Of a stretch of 7,337 nucleotides of DNA, positions 5,540-7,337 are shown one piece after another (positions within the stretch are counted from its first letter, which is position 1; each line of letters opens with the position of its first letter). A model generated the notes under the pieces. That model did no database searches. It was given only the letters and a program-made list of their open reading frames with translations, and was not told where the DNA came from. Source of the stretch: JBBIJO01 sp037445895 (GTDB lineage Bacteria; Bacteroidota; Ignavibacteria; Kapaibacteriales; UBA2268). Made by a program: the position numbers and the translations under genes. The stretch spans positions 1 to 7,337 of the forward strand of contig JBBIJO010000041.1 of NCBI GenBank assembly GCA_037445895.1, given 5' to 3'.

Positions 5540-7204
5540 TTAAAAAGAAGAATTTAACATTTGTAACCCCCCAGCCAAATAACAAACATTTTCGAACCCC
5601 TGCTGTTTCAATGAAATAGCCGATTCCAAGGCACGAGGACCTTTTTGGCAAACACATAGAATTTTTTTATCTCGAGGTAGAGAATCCATTCGAGCAAGGT
5701 ATTCCCCAAATCGGAAATTAATTACTACTCCGGGGAAAGGCATCTGCTCTATTTCCTCGCTCTCGCGTAAATCGAGAACAATTCCATCGAAATTAATATC
5801 GCTAAGTTGGATAGGCGAAAGCCCTTCGATGCCAAAAGTTTCCTGGTTTTCCGCAATGCCCCCTAGAAAATTTAGTGGATTAATGGGAGAAGAATGCGGA
5901 GGTGTGTAGGAATGTTCGAAATCGAGTAATTCCCTGATAGTTGCATCCTGCGAAAGTAGAGCAGAAAAAGAATCGATATACCGATTTACTTCTCCTTTCC
6001 CACACATTTGCAATCCCAATGGTCGCATTCCATTTGGATTATATATCATTTTCGCAAAAAGGACTTCCGAGCCGGGGAAATAGTGCGGTCGGTCGTAAAA
6101 CGACGCCATCGCAAACTTGCTCGGAATTCTCTCTTGTTCGGCATACTCAGAATTGAGCCCAACCGCCGAGAAAGTTGTATCGAAAACCTTGATTGAGATA
6201 GCACTCAAAGCCCCTTTAAACTTTGTTCTTCGTCCTGCAATGTTATCGGCAACGACACGCCCTTGGCGATTGGCAATAGAACCCAAAGGCATCGGTTGTG
6301 GCTTCCCGGTGGCAAGATTTATTGTCTCGATACAATCGCCAACTGCATAAATATTTTCGAAGTTTGTCTGTAAATATTCGTTGACCGTTATGCCTCCGTT
6401 TGAACCAATCTTTATACCCGCATTTTTGGATAGGTCAACGTTTGGTTGAACACCAAGACAAAGAAACACAAAATCGGTTTCGAACACTTCGCTTTCGGTT
6501 TCGACAACTAATTTCCCTTCGGTTGTGTTCACCATAGAAACTTTCGAGCGAAGCCGCACTTCTATTCCATTTGTGCGGAATAAATTCTCGAGTATCGAGG
6601 CTATCTCCTTGTCCAAAGATTTCGGCAAAAGCCGGTCTTCCTTTTCGATGATGGTTGTTTCGATACCCCAGAGCGACGAAATGGCTTCGGCAAGTTCGCA
6701 ACCAACAAACCCCCCACCAATAATTACAGCATTTTCGATTTGTCTCTGTTCGGCAAGCAAACGGAACTTCTTTGCATCTAATGGGGAGTGGAAAAACAAG
6801 ACCTTTTCGCTTTCTGGAATTGGAAAATGCGGCAATACAGGTTTCGAACCAGTTGCGATAACTAAGTAGTCGTATTCTAAATATTCGATGTTCCCGTCTA
6901 TGTCAACAATTTCAACTTTTTGTTGTTCGGTAGAAATCCCGACGCAATTCCGATTGGTAAGAACATTAATCCGTTTAGCTTGACTGAAAAACTCTGGGGA
7001 ACGAACCACTCCCCAAGGAGTTTTCATCAAATCATCGAATGAATCAATATCGCCACTTGCGAAAAAGGGCATCCCGCACGTCCCGAAAGAAACAAAAGGC
7101 AACCGCTCGATTATAGTTATTGAGCAATTTGGGTCGAGACGTCGCAATCGGGCAGCTGTTTTGCAACCGCCAGCCATCCCGCCAATAATCACTACTTTTT
7201 TCAT
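5540..7204 (-). CDS. CoA-disulfide reductase-like flavoprotein fused to a rhodanese domain (CoADR-RHD)
   Basis: FAD- and NAD(P)H-dependent enzyme of the CoADR-RHD/Npsr type. Family members reduce CoA disulfide, CoA persulfide or polysulfide, or act as NADH oxidases. FAD site: VVIIGGMAGG (4-13). Single redox cysteine C43 in SFGTCGMPFF (39-48), the CoADR signature, distinct from the CxxxxC pair of dithiol reductases. NAD(P)H site: VIIGGGFVGCE (160-170). Second FAD motif: NIYAVGDCIE (284-293). The reductase dimerisation domain ends near TPPHSSPINPLNFLGG (434-449). The rhodanese domain (about 465-554) has LDLRESEE (477-484) and the active loop CQKGPR (519-524), fitting CxxGxR with C519 intact, so sulfur transfer is plausible. 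The 554-aa length suits the fusion class. The start at 7204 follows AAAGGAAAGG, a weak ribosome site. hemA follows 45 bp downstream on the same strand. The exact substrate (CoA disulfide, CoA persulfide, polysulfide or oxygen) cannot be read from sequence. Confidence 0.9.
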   Translation of the reverse strand: MKKVVIIGGMAGGCKTAARLRRLDPNCSITIIERLPFVSFGTCGMPFFASGDIDSFDDLMKTPWGVVRSPEFFSQAKRINVLTNRNCVGISTEQQKVEIVDIDGNIEYLEYDYLVIATGSKPVLPHFPIPESEKVLFFHSPLDAKKFRLLAEQRQIENAVIIGGGFVGCELAEAISSLWGIETTIIEKEDRLLPKSLDKEIASILENLFRTNGIEVRLRSKVSMVNTTEGKLVVETESEVFETDFVFLCLGVQPNVDLSKNAGIKIGSNGGITVNEYLQTNFENIYAVGDCIETINLATGKPQPMPLGSIANRQGRVVADNIAGRRTKFKGALSAISIKVFDTTFSAVGLNSEYAEQERIPSKFAMASFYDRPHYFPGSEVLFAKMIYNPNGMRPLGLQMCGKGEVNRYIDSFSALLSQDATIRELLDFEHSYTPPHSSPINPLNFLGGIAENQETFGIEGLSPIQLSDINFDGIVLDLRESEEIEQMPFPGVVINFRFGEYLARMDSLPRDKKILCVCQKGPRALESAISLKQQGFENVCYLAGGLQMLNSSF

Positions 7205-7238
7205 CCTTTCCTTTTTCCAAACTTTACGTTCCTTATTT

Positions 7239-7246
7239 CAAAAATA
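7239..7246 (-). promoter_or_regulatory. Putative -7 promoter element for the CoADR-RHD/hemA unit
   Basis: On the - strand, 7246-7239 reads TATTTTTG, an exact match to the Bacteroidetes -7 consensus TAnnTTTG. About 20 nt further upstream is CTG where the -33 TTG would be expected, a partial match. Transcription would start near 7232, giving a leader of about 28 nt. AT-rich DNA yields such matches by chance, so this is a candidate only. Confidence 0.35.
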
Positions 7247-7337
7247 TTTTGAATTATCTTTCGACACAGTTGTATTATCCAATTTTGTCTTTCGTGTGTT
7301 GCTGTAAATAAAACAAAAATCGGTAGGACAAGCGTCT

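Noticed and set aside
6525..6869. 114-codon + strand frame opposite the flavoprotein gene
   Set aside because: It is antisense to the NAD(P)H-binding region of a clear enzyme and has no recognisable domain.
1..7337. CRISPR array, insertion sequence, tRNA, phage or toxin-antitoxin genes
   Set aside because: Looked for on both strands by eye; no spaced repeats, transposase motifs, cloverleaf or paired small toxin genes were seen.

Overview
The window looks like AT-rich chromosomal DNA from a member of the Bacteroidota/Chlorobiota (FCB) lineage. The evidence is a type IX secretion (T9SS)-like C-terminal sorting domain on a secreted protein, a TAnnTTTG-type promoter element, and the general style of the proteins. 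I cannot name the genus. One gene has a strong Shine-Dalgarno site (AAGGAGG), which is uncommon in classical Bacteroidetes and may point to a deeper-branching relative such as Ignavibacteria or Kapabacteria; that is inference.

Layout: the + strand carries a two-gene cassette (6-710 and 730-1437) encoding small exported proteins. Both have a signal peptide, one DxDxDGxxD calcium-loop-like motif with the same flanking residues, and a C-terminal beta domain of the T9SS-tail type. They appear to be diverged tandem paralogues. A hairpin (1480-1515) follows, then a 379-bp non-coding convergent region containing an unexpectedly GC-rich island (about 1640-1800).

The rest is on the - strand, in transcription order: a CoA-disulfide reductase-like flavoprotein fused to a rhodanese domain (7204-5540), glutamyl-tRNA reductase hemA (5494-4292), and a long PrkA/YeaG-type serine protein kinase (about 4105-1817). 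The flavoprotein and hemA are 45 bp apart and may be co-transcribed. prkA lies 186 bp beyond hemA (from the ATG at 4105) and may have its own promoter.

Functionally, the - strand genes cover sulfane-sulfur/thiol redox chemistry, the first committed step of tetrapyrrole synthesis by the C5 pathway, and a stress-associated AAA+ kinase. No direct pathway link between them is visible. I found no mobile element, CRISPR array, tRNA or rRNA, and no clearly new multi-gene system. The points most worth a second look are the paired secreted proteins, the degenerate glycine motif in HemA, the enlarged PrkA lacking its usual neighbours, and the GC-rich intergenic island.
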